NCBI RefSeq assembly: GCF_011207455.1
Contig: NZ_CP048877.1
Span: 1,728,576 to 1,792,575, forward strand
Direction: 5' to 3'
Origin: Thermosulfuriphilus ammonigenes
Lineage (GTDB): Bacteria; Desulfobacterota; Thermodesulfobacteria; Thermodesulfobacteriales; ST65
DNA length: 64,000 bases
How positions within the stretch are numbered: the stretch's first letter is position 1; the number at the start of each line of letters is the position of its first letter. Below, in pieces: positions 53,472 through 61,557 of this stretch. The notes under the pieces are model-generated. The model was not told the DNA's origin, ran no database searches, and worked only from the letters and a program-made list of their open reading frames with translations. The position numbers and the translations under genes were made by a program.

Positions 53472-54263
53472 TTATTCGCCAATCTTGGGAAGGCTTCCGC
53501 GGGTTTGACTTCGGTTATAAACCATATGTAAGAAGAGCAAACTGGCTCCAAGATAGATAAGATTAAGCCCCGAGGCCCAAAGGATCTCTTCCCAGGGAAA
53601 CAGGCCCTGATTGATTACCATTCGCATGCCCTCAAAGGCGTGGGCTGAGGGAGTCAGACGGGCCAAGGGTTGAATCAGGGGAGGTAAGACATCTACCGGA
53701 TAAAAGACCGCTGAAAGAGGTAAAAAGATAAAGGCCAAGGCCCAGGCTAATATCTCGGCCTCTTGTCCGAACCAGAGAATGAATCCCATGGTGGTAAATC
53801 CTATACTCCAACCCACAGCCACTAAGTTGAGCACCAAAGGCAAAAGGGCCAGGCCCAGCCGGAATATATTGAATGAATAAATGACCCCGGCCAGGAGAGA
53901 CATGGCCCCAAAGGCCAGGATGGTCTTAGTTATGCTGATAACCAGAAGCCCGGCTATATACTCGGAAAACTTAAGGGGTGAGACGAAAAGGTTTGTAAGG
54001 TTGCGGGCCCAGATATCCTCCAGAAAGGAAACAGCGATGCCCTGCTGGGCTCGATAGAGGATATTCCAAAGGATAAGGGCCCCTAAAAAATAAGAAACAA
54101 ACTGAGGCAGCCCCGAGGCGCTTTTTTCTAAGTAGAGGGTTACGAAACCCCAGAGGAGAAGATCCACCGTAGGCCAATAAAAGACTTCTAGCAGACGAGT
54201 GAGACTCCGCCGATAGAGAAAGAGCTGTCTTAAGACCACCGCGGCTATCCGTCTAGGAGACAT
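53472..54263 (-). CDS. ABC-2-type transporter permease
   Basis: 263 residues from the ATG at 54263, overlapping the ATPase gene by 11 bases (a further-upstream start would overlap it by 62). Six hydrophobic helices in ABC-2 style, with PLSAVFYPVDVLPPLIQPLA and the VSPLKFSEYIAGLLV segment typical of drug or polysaccharide exporters. Pairs with the ATPase next door; substrate unknown. Confidence 0.82.
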   Translation of the reverse strand: MSPRRIAAVVLRQLFLYRRSLTRLLEVFYWPTVDLLLWGFVTLYLEKSASGLPQFVSYFLGALILWNILYRAQQGIAVSFLEDIWARNLTNLFVSPLKFSEYIAGLLVISITKTILAFGAMSLLAGVIYSFNIFRLGLALLPLVLNLVAVGWSIGFTTMGFILWFGQEAEILAWALAFIFLPLSAVFYPVDVLPPLIQPLARLTPSAHAFEGMRMVINQGLFPWEEILWASGLNLIYLGASLLFLHMVYNRSQTRGSLPKIGE

Positions 54264-55038
54264 TTTTCTCTTCCAGGGCCCTGAAAAAGGCCTCTTCCAG
54301 ATTTTGGGCCGCAAAGCGAGACCTTATCTCTTCTGCTGATCCTAAGGCCAAAAGCCTGCCCTCGCGGATGAGGGCTACGCGATCAGAGATTTCCTCCATC
54401 TCTTGGAGGTTGTGCGAGGTGTAGATCACCGAAAGACCTCGCTCCTGACGCAACCTCTTGAGGAGTTTTCTGGTTTTTCGAGCCATTTCTGGATCAAGTC
54501 CGGCGGTAGGTTCATCCAGGAGCAGGATCTCGGGGTCGTTAATCAGGGCTTTAGCCAGGCAAAGGCGCATCATCTGGCCAGAAGAAAGCTTTCTGGCCGG
54601 AGAGGTAGCTAGCCCTTCCAGATCAAAGAGTTTAAGCATCTCATGGCACCGTTTCCCAGGCTGAGGAACGCGGTAGATCAGGGCGTAGACCATCAGATTT
54701 TCCCAAAGGGTCAGAGACAGAGGCAGGGAGACGTAATTTGAGGCAAAGTTCATCCTTTCTAGGATTTTTATGCGATGGCGGGAGAATTCGAGCCCAAAGA
54801 CCTCTATCTTTCCTGAGGTTGGCGCGATAAGTCCTAGAAGGCAGTGGATGAGAGTGGTCTTGCCAGCCCCATTGGGCCCCAGGATACCCAGAATCTCTCC
54901 GGTTAAGAGATCAAAACTCACCCCTTTAAGGGCCTCTTTTTCTCCGAAAGCCTTGGTTAATCCTCTTACCCGAAGAATGGCTTGATGGGCCTTTTTCGTT
55001 TGGTCGTCGGGCCTTCTGGAGTTATCCTTGCCGGACAT
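54253..55038 (-). CDS. ABC transporter ATP-binding protein
   Basis: 261 residues. Walker A GPNGAGKTTLIHCLLGL, signature LSSGQMMRLCLAKAL, Walker B ILLLDEPTAGLDPEM, H-loop in YTSHNLQEM. ABC-2-type ATPase partner of the permease that overlaps it. Its ATG interlocks with that of the divergent Trk gene (CATG at 55036-55039), leaving no intergenic promoter. Confidence 0.92.
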   Translation of the reverse strand: MSGKDNSRRPDDQTKKAHQAILRVRGLTKAFGEKEALKGVSFDLLTGEILGILGPNGAGKTTLIHCLLGLIAPTSGKIEVFGLEFSRHRIKILERMNFASNYVSLPLSLTLWENLMVYALIYRVPQPGKRCHEMLKLFDLEGLATSPARKLSSGQMMRLCLAKALINDPEILLLDEPTAGLDPEMARKTRKLLKRLRQERGLSVIYTSHNLQEMEEISDRVALIREGRLLALGSAEEIRSRFAAQNLEEAFFRALEEKNVS

Positions 55039-56401
55039 GGAAGTCTATCTTATCAGTAAAAGGCTCCGTGGCCAGCCGGCGGCCTTAGTCCTTATTGGCT
55101 TTGGTCTGATGGATGCTCTGGGGACCGGTCTTCTTTACCTGCCTTTTAGCCATCAGGGCCCTCTTTCTTTAGTGGACAGCCTCTTTACAGCCACATCGGC
55201 CCTTTGTGTTACGGGACTCACTGTAGTCAACACCGCCCAGACCTTTACCTCCTTTGGGAAGGCTATCATCCTGATCCTTATGCAGATCGGCGGTCTCGGC
55301 GTAATGACTTTCTCTGTTCTCCTGGCCTATACGCTCGGCCGCCCTGTACGCCTCACGGATCGAGTGGTTATTCAGGAGAGTTTTCTTCATAGAAGGGTTC
55401 CTGATATTCGTTATTTGATTGGTGTTGTTTTGGTCTTTACTATGATTGCGGAGACCGCCTCCGCCCTGCTTTTAGGAATTCTCTTTTTAAGAGAGTTCCC
55501 GGCAGGACAGGCCTTCTCTCACGGAATCTTTCATGCCGTATCCGCCTTCTGCAATGCTGGCTTCTCTACCCTTCCTGAGGGGCTTGTTCCTTATCGGGAT
55601 GACTGGGCTATAAATATCGTAATTATGCTAACTATTCTTTTAGGTAATACCGGCTTTGCGGTGATCTATGAGCTAGTTGATCGCCTTCTCCGGCGCCAAA
55701 GAGGGCCCTTTTCGGTGCACTTCCGTCTTACGGTAATGACTCATCTTTTTCTGATTGTTCTAGGGGCGGCAGGGGTTTTTTACTTTGAGTCCTCTACCAC
55801 TTTGGGCAGTCTTCCGGTGGCAAACAGGGCCTTGGTGGCCTTTTTCCATAGTGTCAGTGCTCGGACGGCCGGCTTCAACACCGTTGATATAGCCAGCTTT
55901 ACCGAGGACACTCTCTATCTTCTCCTTCTTCTTATGTTTATCGGGGCCTGTCCAGGCTCGACTGGCGGTGGTCTTAAAACGACTACTGTGGCCCTCCTTT
56001 GGTTTACGGCTATCAGCCGACTGCGGGGTTTTACCCGGACGGTGGTTTTTAAGCGCTCTATTCCTGAAAGTACGGTTCAGCGGGCCGTAGCTCTCTTTGT
56101 CATTATGGTAGTGGTGGCCTTAACAGCCCATTTGGCTCTGATGCTTATCGGCCCAAATGTTCCCTTCTCGCAGGCCCGGAGTCAGTTCTTAGCCTATCTT
56201 TTCGAGACCATATCTGCTCTAGGTACCGTGGGGCTTTCGGTGGGATTGACCCCTCATCTAGGGCTGGCCGGTAAGCTCCTTGTTTGTCTGGTTATGTTTC
56301 TTGGTCGAGTTGGTCTTCTTTCTGTTCTTTCTGTGCTTGCCCGAGTGACCACCCGACCACGGCCCTATTATTATGCCCAGGAGAACCTGATGGTGGGGTG
56401 A
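55037..56401 (+). CDS. TrkH/KtrB-type potassium-uptake channel
   Basis: 454 residues from the ATG at 55037 (a TTG 3 codons earlier is possible). Four membrane-pore-membrane repeats with selectivity-loop segments TSALCVTGLTVVNTAQTF, HAVSAFCNAGFSTLPEG, HSVSARTAGFNTVDIASF and ETISALGTVGLSVGLTP. About ten helices. With the TrkA-type gene 4 bases downstream it forms a gated K+ uptake system. GVLLV-type details do not decide between KtrB and TrkH. Confidence 0.92.
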   Translation: MEVYLISKRLRGQPAALVLIGFGLMDALGTGLLYLPFSHQGPLSLVDSLFTATSALCVTGLTVVNTAQTFTSFGKAIILILMQIGGLGVMTFSVLLAYTLGRPVRLTDRVVIQESFLHRRVPDIRYLIGVVLVFTMIAETASALLLGILFLREFPAGQAFSHGIFHAVSAFCNAGFSTLPEGLVPYRDDWAINIVIMLTILLGNTGFAVIYELVDRLLRRQRGPFSVHFRLTVMTHLFLIVLGAAGVFYFESSTTLGSLPVANRALVAFFHSVSARTAGFNTVDIASFTEDTLYLLLLLMFIGACPGSTGGGLKTTTVALLWFTAISRLRGFTRTVVFKRSIPESTVQRAVALFVIMVVVALTAHLALMLIGPNVPFSQARSQFLAYLFETISALGTVGLSVGLTPHLGLAGKLLVCLVMFLGRVGLLSVLSVLARVTTRPRPYYYAQENLMVG

Positions 56402-56405
56402 TTCT

Positions 56406-57062
56406 ATGGAGAAACGGCGCTTTGCTGTTATTGGTCTGGGGAAGTTCGGTTTTTATTTGGCACGCAACCTGGCCGAACACAAACAACATGTCCTCTGTAT
56501 AGAAAAAGATGAGGCCCTGGTAGAGGCCATAAGTCCTTACGTGGGTGAGGCTGTAGTTGGAGATGCCAGCAAAAGAGAAGTTCTCGAAGGACTTGCCCTG
56601 GCAGAAATGGAGCAGGTTATTGTGGCTGTGGGCAATCTCACCCAAAGCGTTCTCATCACCCTTTATCTAAAGGAGCTAGGGGTGAGAAGAGTCCTGGCCA
56701 AGGCTAACGATGAAGACCACGCCAAAGTTCTCTCCTTGGTGGGGGCTGACCGGGTGATTATTCCGGAGCGAGATTCGGCCCGGCGGGTAGCCCAGAGCCT
56801 CATCATGCCTAATATTGTTGATTTTTTGCCTATGATGCCGGATTTCTGTGTGGCCGAAATTGAGCCGCCCCCATCATTTGTTGGTCATTCTCTGGCTGAA
56901 CTTGACTTGCGCCGCCGTTACCACGTCTATGTTATTGGTGTTCGCAATAAATTTTCTGATAAAATAGCCCTTATGCCTCGGGCCGAGCATGTTATCGATC
57001 GGGACGAAGTTCTCTACGTTATGGGTCGCCATGTCGATGTAGAGGCCCTCTCGGAGAAATAG
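56406..57062 (+). CDS. TrkA/KtrA-type NAD-binding regulatory subunit
   Basis: 218 residues. RCK N-domain: VIGLGKFGFYLARNLAEHKQ (GxGxxG-type NAD fold), then IEKDEALVEAISPYVGEAVV. A TrkA-C domain follows (about 140-218). Binds nucleotide and gates the partner channel encoded just upstream. One RCK unit, as in KtrA, rather than the double unit of E. coli TrkA. Confidence 0.9.
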   Translation: MEKRRFAVIGLGKFGFYLARNLAEHKQHVLCIEKDEALVEAISPYVGEAVVGDASKREVLEGLALAEMEQVIVAVGNLTQSVLITLYLKELGVRRVLAKANDEDHAKVLSLVGADRVIIPERDSARRVAQSLIMPNIVDFLPMMPDFCVAEIEPPPSFVGHSLAELDLRRRYHVYVIGVRNKFSDKIALMPRAEHVIDRDEVLYVMGRHVDVEALSEK

Positions 57063-57093
57063 AGGGATTTCATCTGGTGAGAAGTTTTTCTCT

Positions 57094-57119
57094 AACATCC
57101 TCTGGAGATGTTATTTTAT
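57094..57119 (+). terminator. Probable terminator after the Trk operon
   Basis: AACATC / GATGTT (6 bp) with loop CTCTGGA, followed by ATTTTAT. Modest stem, but placed 31 bases past the Trk operon stop. Confidence 0.55.
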
Positions 57120-57191
57120 GCTTGACAAGCGCTCGAGAGTAGGCCATCCACTTAAAGACAATAAAGAGGTCGGGTCAATATTTGGTGAGGT

Positions 57192-58058
57192 ATGGAGGAT
57201 CCCTTAATTTCTCTCTTTAAAGCCCCGCAGAGAGTCCTTCTCCCGGCCTTCTGCCTCTTTTTCTTCGCCGCCTGTGCGACAGCTCCGGTTACCGGACGCC
57301 AGCAGCTTATCCTCATTGATTCCCAGACAGAGCAGGCTCTTGGTCTCGAAGCCTATGAGAATATCCTAAAAGAAGCCAAAATTTCTCAGGATCCTCAAAT
57401 AAATGCCTTAATTCAGAGGGTTGGGTGGCGTATTGCTGAGGCTACCGGTCGGGATGATTTTGCCTGGGAGTTTAAGGTCATCGAAGCCCCCAAAACCATA
57501 AACGCCTTCTGTCTCCCCGGGGGAAAGGTCTTTGTTTATACGGGACTCCTCTCGGTGACAGAAAATGAGGCCGGTCTGGCTACAGTGATAGGACATGAGG
57601 TGGCCCATGCTATTGCTCGCCATGGAGCTGAGCGTCTGAGCCTGGTTCTTTTGGCTGACATGGGCGAAAAAGCTCTTTCCTCTTTCCTTAACCTTAAGGA
57701 TCCTCTTACTAGACGGCTCTTTTATACCGCCTATGGTATAGGGACAAACCTGGGGCTTATTCTTCCATATAGTCGCAAGCAAGAGCTTGAGGCCGATGAG
57801 ATAGGTCTTTTCCTTATGGCCCGGGCCGGCTATGATCCGCGAGAGGCACTAAGATTCTGGGAAAAGATGCTGGAGTTGGATAAAAGGCGCCCTCAGCCAC
57901 CCCCATTTTTAGCTACCCATCCTCCGGATGAGGTGCGCCTAAGGCATCTTGGGGAACTCCTCCCACGGGCCCTGCAGCTTTACAGGGCCTTACGGCTTCC
58001 AGAAACGACATTTTCCTCTTTGGGAGGAGGACATGGTTCGAAAATGTTTGTAAGTTAG
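57192..58058 (+). CDS. M48-family metalloprotease, probably a lipoprotein
   Basis: 288 residues. N-terminal hydrophobic segment ending in AACATAPVTGR, a near-lipobox that is common in this family (the position before the two alanines is Phe, so lipidation is uncertain). Zinc motif HEVAHAIARH and downstream EADEIGLFLMARAGYDP complete the active site. Similar to LoiP/BepA outer-membrane quality-control proteases. Last normal-composition gene before the AT-rich island begins. Confidence 0.9.
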   Translation: MEDPLISLFKAPQRVLLPAFCLFFFAACATAPVTGRQQLILIDSQTEQALGLEAYENILKEAKISQDPQINALIQRVGWRIAEATGRDDFAWEFKVIEAPKTINAFCLPGGKVFVYTGLLSVTENEAGLATVIGHEVAHAIARHGAERLSLVLLADMGEKALSSFLNLKDPLTRRLFYTAYGIGTNLGLILPYSRKQELEADEIGLFLMARAGYDPREALRFWEKMLELDKRRPQPPPFLATHPPDEVRLRHLGELLPRALQLYRALRLPETTFSSLGGGHGSKMFVS

Positions 58059-58085
58059 AAAAAATAAAATTAAAAGAGGTGAGAT

Positions 58086-59132
58086 ATGAAAACTATAACT
58101 TTTGGACGTAGTCAGATTTCTTCAGAAGGCCCTTGCTATGTCATTGCTGAGATTGGACATAACCATCAGGGTAATTTAGATATAGCTTTAGAAATGATTG
58201 AAGTAGCTGCGCGTTGTGGAGTCCAAGCTGTAAAATTTCAAAAACGAGATAACAAGTCGCTCTTTACTAAAGAATTCTATAACAAGCCCTACGACAATGA
58301 AAATAGTTATGGATCAACCTATGGTGAACACAGAGAGTTTCTAGAATTTGGTTTAGAAGAATATAAAATTTTAAAAAAAGCTGCAGAGGAAAATGGTGTA
58401 GAATTTATGGCTACAGCTTTTGATTTTAAAAGTGTAGATTTCCTTGAAGACTTAGGGATAACTAGTTATAAAGTGGCCTCTGGTGATCTGACAAACATCC
58501 CTCTTTTAACTTATATAGCTAAGTTAAAAAAACCCATGTTTATATCTACGGGTGCTGCTACTTTAGAAGAAATAAGAATGGCTTATGAAGCAGTTTTGAA
58601 GTATAATGATCAAATTTGTTTGTTGCACTGTGTGGCTGGATATCCTACAGAATATGAACACTTGAATTTAAAGTTTATTGAAACTTTAAAGAAAGAATTT
58701 CCGGAGGCTATTATAGGTTATTCTGGTCATGATAATGGTATTTTAGCTGCCGTAATTGCTTATATGTTAGGAGCTACAGTAGTAGAGAAACACTTTACTT
58801 TAAATCGTGCTTGGAAGGGTACGGATCATAAGTTTTCTTTAGAGCCAGAAGGTTTACGGAAACAGGTTAGAGATTTGCGACGAGTTGATTTGGCTTTAGG
58901 AGATGGTAAGAAGATTATTTACGATTTTGAGTGGGAAGCTAGAAAAAAAATGGGTAAAGGAATTTATTCTTCTAAGAAGTTGCCTGCAGGTAAAGTTCTT
59001 ACCTGGGATGATGTTGTTTTTAAGACACCAGCTAACGGTACTCCTCCTTATTTAATAGAAAAAATTTTGGGTAAAACGTTAAAGGTTGATCTTGAAGAAG
59101 AATCTCCTATCTCGCTAGATTTATTAGAATGA
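58086..59132 (+). CDS. NeuB-family sialic-acid-type synthase
   Basis: 348 residues. N-terminal TIM barrel with IAEIGHNHQGN, VKFQKRD, KVASGDLTNIPLL, IGYSGHDNG and VEKHFTLNRAWKGTDHKFSL (metal and PEP site); C-terminal SAF domain (about 285-348). NeuB enzymes condense PEP with a hexose such as ManNAc to a nine-carbon acid. The matching activator gene (NeuA-like) is at 63569. The exact sugar is not determinable; the surrounding SDR, ALDH and transketolase suggest an unusual one. GAGGTGAG upstream of the ATG. Confidence 0.9.
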   Translation: MKTITFGRSQISSEGPCYVIAEIGHNHQGNLDIALEMIEVAARCGVQAVKFQKRDNKSLFTKEFYNKPYDNENSYGSTYGEHREFLEFGLEEYKILKKAAEENGVEFMATAFDFKSVDFLEDLGITSYKVASGDLTNIPLLTYIAKLKKPMFISTGAATLEEIRMAYEAVLKYNDQICLLHCVAGYPTEYEHLNLKFIETLKKEFPEAIIGYSGHDNGILAAVIAYMLGATVVEKHFTLNRAWKGTDHKFSLEPEGLRKQVRDLRRVDLALGDGKKIIYDFEWEARKKMGKGIYSSKKLPAGKVLTWDDVVFKTPANGTPPYLIEKILGKTLKVDLEEESPISLDLLE

Positions 59133-59177
59133 TTGCTTTTTTATAACTGATAAATAAAAAGAGGGGAAGTTAATGAA

Positions 59178-60017
59178 ATGTCTGATTCTATAGTTTCTGA
59201 TCCATCTTCTTTTTTGGTAGAACTTTTTGGTTTAAATAATAGGGTGGCAATAGTAACTGGTGCTGCTGGTCAACTTGGTGGAGAATATGTTCGAACTCTT
59301 TTAAGTGCTGGTGCATGTGTTGCGGCTTTTGATGTTAATTTAGATAATCCCAAATCTATTTTAAGCAAAATAAATTCAAAGAGATTGCTGACTTTAGAGG
59401 TAGATATAACAGATAAAAAATCTGTTCAACGGGGTCTTGAAGAAGTTTTATCCCATTTTGGAACGCTTAATATTCTTATTAATAATGCAGCGATTGATGC
59501 TCCCCCTAATGCTACAGATCAAGAGACTGGTCCTTTTGAGACTTATCCTGAAAGATCTTGGCAAATTATGATGGATGTTAACCTTAAAGGTATGTTTATC
59601 TGTTGTCAGATTTTGGGTGGGTATATGGCTAGTAAATGTGGGGGAAGTATTATTAATATTTCATCTATCTATGGAGTTTTGTCTCCTGATCAAAGAATTT
59701 ATGCCTATAGATCTATAGAAAAACCTTTTTTTAAACCCGTTGCTTATAGTGTTAGTAAAGCGGGTGTTTTGGGGTTAACCAAATATCTTGCTACTTACTG
59801 GGCTTCAAAAAATGTAAGGGTTAATGCTTTAATTCTAGGTGGAGTGTTTAATAATCAAGATGAAATCTTCATTAAAAACTATAGCAATAAAGTCCCTCTT
59901 GGTAGAATGGCATGGCAATATGAATACAATGGGGCAATTTTGTTTTTAGCTTCTGATGCTTCTTCTTATATGACTGGTTCTGCTTTAGTTATAGATGGTG
60001 GATATAGTGCCTGGTAA
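59178..60017 (+). CDS. Short-chain dehydrogenase/reductase
   Basis: 279 residues. NAD(P)-binding TGAAGQLGGEY, NNAAI, catalytic serine in NISSIYG, YxxxK in VAYSVSKAG, and C-terminal GSALVIDGGYSAW. It resembles the SDRs (PtmA-like) found in flagellin-glycosylation sugar clusters. Between neuB-like and aldehyde dehydrogenase genes, so it probably oxidises or reduces a sugar hydroxyl in the same pathway. Confidence 0.88.
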   Translation: MSDSIVSDPSSFLVELFGLNNRVAIVTGAAGQLGGEYVRTLLSAGACVAAFDVNLDNPKSILSKINSKRLLTLEVDITDKKSVQRGLEEVLSHFGTLNILINNAAIDAPPNATDQETGPFETYPERSWQIMMDVNLKGMFICCQILGGYMASKCGGSIINISSIYGVLSPDQRIYAYRSIEKPFFKPVAYSVSKAGVLGLTKYLATYWASKNVRVNALILGGVFNNQDEIFIKNYSNKVPLGRMAWQYEYNGAILFLASDASSYMTGSALVIDGGYSAW

Positions 60018-60042
60018 ATAACACTAATAGTGGAGGATGGTT

Positions 60043-61533
60043 ATGGCAAAACTGTTTTACAATTATATTGGTGGTAATTGGATTCCTGCAGTTTCGGGAG
60101 AGACATTTGAAAATATTAATCCTTCTAATATTAATGAGATTTTAGGATTGTTTCCCCGTTCTAATAAGCAAGATGTGGATATGGCTGTTTCTGCAGCTCA
60201 AAAGGCATTTAGAGACTGGAAAGATACTCCTCCTCCAGAAAGAGCAGAAATATTATTTGAGGCTGCGCGTTTGTTAATAGCTAATAAAGAGCAACTTGCA
60301 AATGTTATTTTAAAAGAAAACGGAAAAACATTTTCAGCTTGTTTGGGGGAGGTTCAATCTGCTATAGATATGGCAAATTTTATGGCTGGTGAAGGGAGAA
60401 GGATGTATGGTAAGACTACTCATTCGGGATTACGAAAACGTTTCGCAATGACAAAACGTTTCCCTATAGGAGTTGTTGGGATTATTTTACCCTTTAATTT
60501 TCCTTTAGCTTTAACAGCTTGGAGGGTTTTTCCAGCTCTTATATGTGGAAATACGGTTGTCTTAAAATCTGATGAAAACTCTCCTGAGACTCCAGTCCAT
60601 TTTGTAAAAATTTTAGAACAGGCTGGTTTACCTAAAGGTGTATTAAATCTTGTTCATGGTTTTGGGTTAGATGTCGGCGAATCAATGACTAAACATCCTG
60701 GTATCTCTATGATATCTTTTACAGGTTCTAGTGTTACTGGAAGTCTTGTGGCTTCGAACTGTGCGAAAAGACATGCTAAAGTATCTTTGGAATTGGGAGG
60801 TAAAAATGCGGTTATAGTTATGGATGATGCGGATCTAGATCTTGCTGTAGATGGAGTTATTTGCGGAGCTTTTTCTGTTTCTGGTCAAAGGTGTACAGCA
60901 ACAAGTAGAGTAATTATTCACAAAAATGTTTATGATGTTTTTATAGAAAAAATGTTATCTAGAGTTTCTAACTTAAAGATTGGTCCTGCAGATGATGAAT
61001 CTTCTGATGTAACCCCTCTGATAAACAAAAAACAATTGGACAGGATTTTGGCCTTTATTGATAAAGCAAAACAACAAGGATGTAGGATACTTTTTGGTGG
61101 TTCTCAGTTAAGAGGCGGCCTTTATGATAGGGGTTATTATATTCAACCAACTATTATAGATCAAGTAACTCCTGATATGGAAATTGCTCAAGAAGAGATT
61201 TTTGGTCCCGTTTTGATTGTTTTTAAGGTCTCTTCATATGATGAGGCTATAAAAATTCATAATTTTTCTCAGTATGGCCTTTCTGCCTCTCTTTTTACGA
61301 GAGATGTTAATAAAGCTTTTAGTTTTTTTGATGATGCTGAAGCAGGTGTATGTTATGTTAACGCTCCAACTTTTGGTTCCGAGCCCCACATGCCCTTTGG
61401 TGGTGTGAAGAAGTCAGGTCAAGGATATCGAGAGGTAGGATGGGCTGCAATAGAAACTTATTCTGAATTAAAGACGATTTATGTTGATTATAGTGCTAAA
61501 ATTCAAAATGTGCAATTTGTCTCTAAAGACTAA
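60043..61533 (+). CDS. NAD(P)-dependent aldehyde dehydrogenase
   Basis: 496 residues from the ATG at 60043 (GGAGG 6 bases before; the ATG at 60037 lies too close). Catalytic Glu in SLELGGKNAV, catalytic Cys in SGQRCTATSR, NAD-binding FTGSSVTGS and C-terminal PFGGVKKSGQGYRE. Oxidises an aldehyde to an acid. An aldehyde dehydrogenase is not a standard member of sialic, legionaminic or pseudaminic acid clusters. Confidence 0.92.
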   Translation: MAKLFYNYIGGNWIPAVSGETFENINPSNINEILGLFPRSNKQDVDMAVSAAQKAFRDWKDTPPPERAEILFEAARLLIANKEQLANVILKENGKTFSACLGEVQSAIDMANFMAGEGRRMYGKTTHSGLRKRFAMTKRFPIGVVGIILPFNFPLALTAWRVFPALICGNTVVLKSDENSPETPVHFVKILEQAGLPKGVLNLVHGFGLDVGESMTKHPGISMISFTGSSVTGSLVASNCAKRHAKVSLELGGKNAVIVMDDADLDLAVDGVICGAFSVSGQRCTATSRVIIHKNVYDVFIEKMLSRVSNLKIGPADDESSDVTPLINKKQLDRILAFIDKAKQQGCRILFGGSQLRGGLYDRGYYIQPTIIDQVTPDMEIAQEEIFGPVLIVFKVSSYDEAIKIHNFSQYGLSASLFTRDVNKAFSFFDDAEAGVCYVNAPTFGSEPHMPFGGVKKSGQGYREVGWAAIETYSELKTIYVDYSAKIQNVQFVSKD

Positions 61534-61557
61534 AATTTAGTCCTTTGGGGGGTCTTA

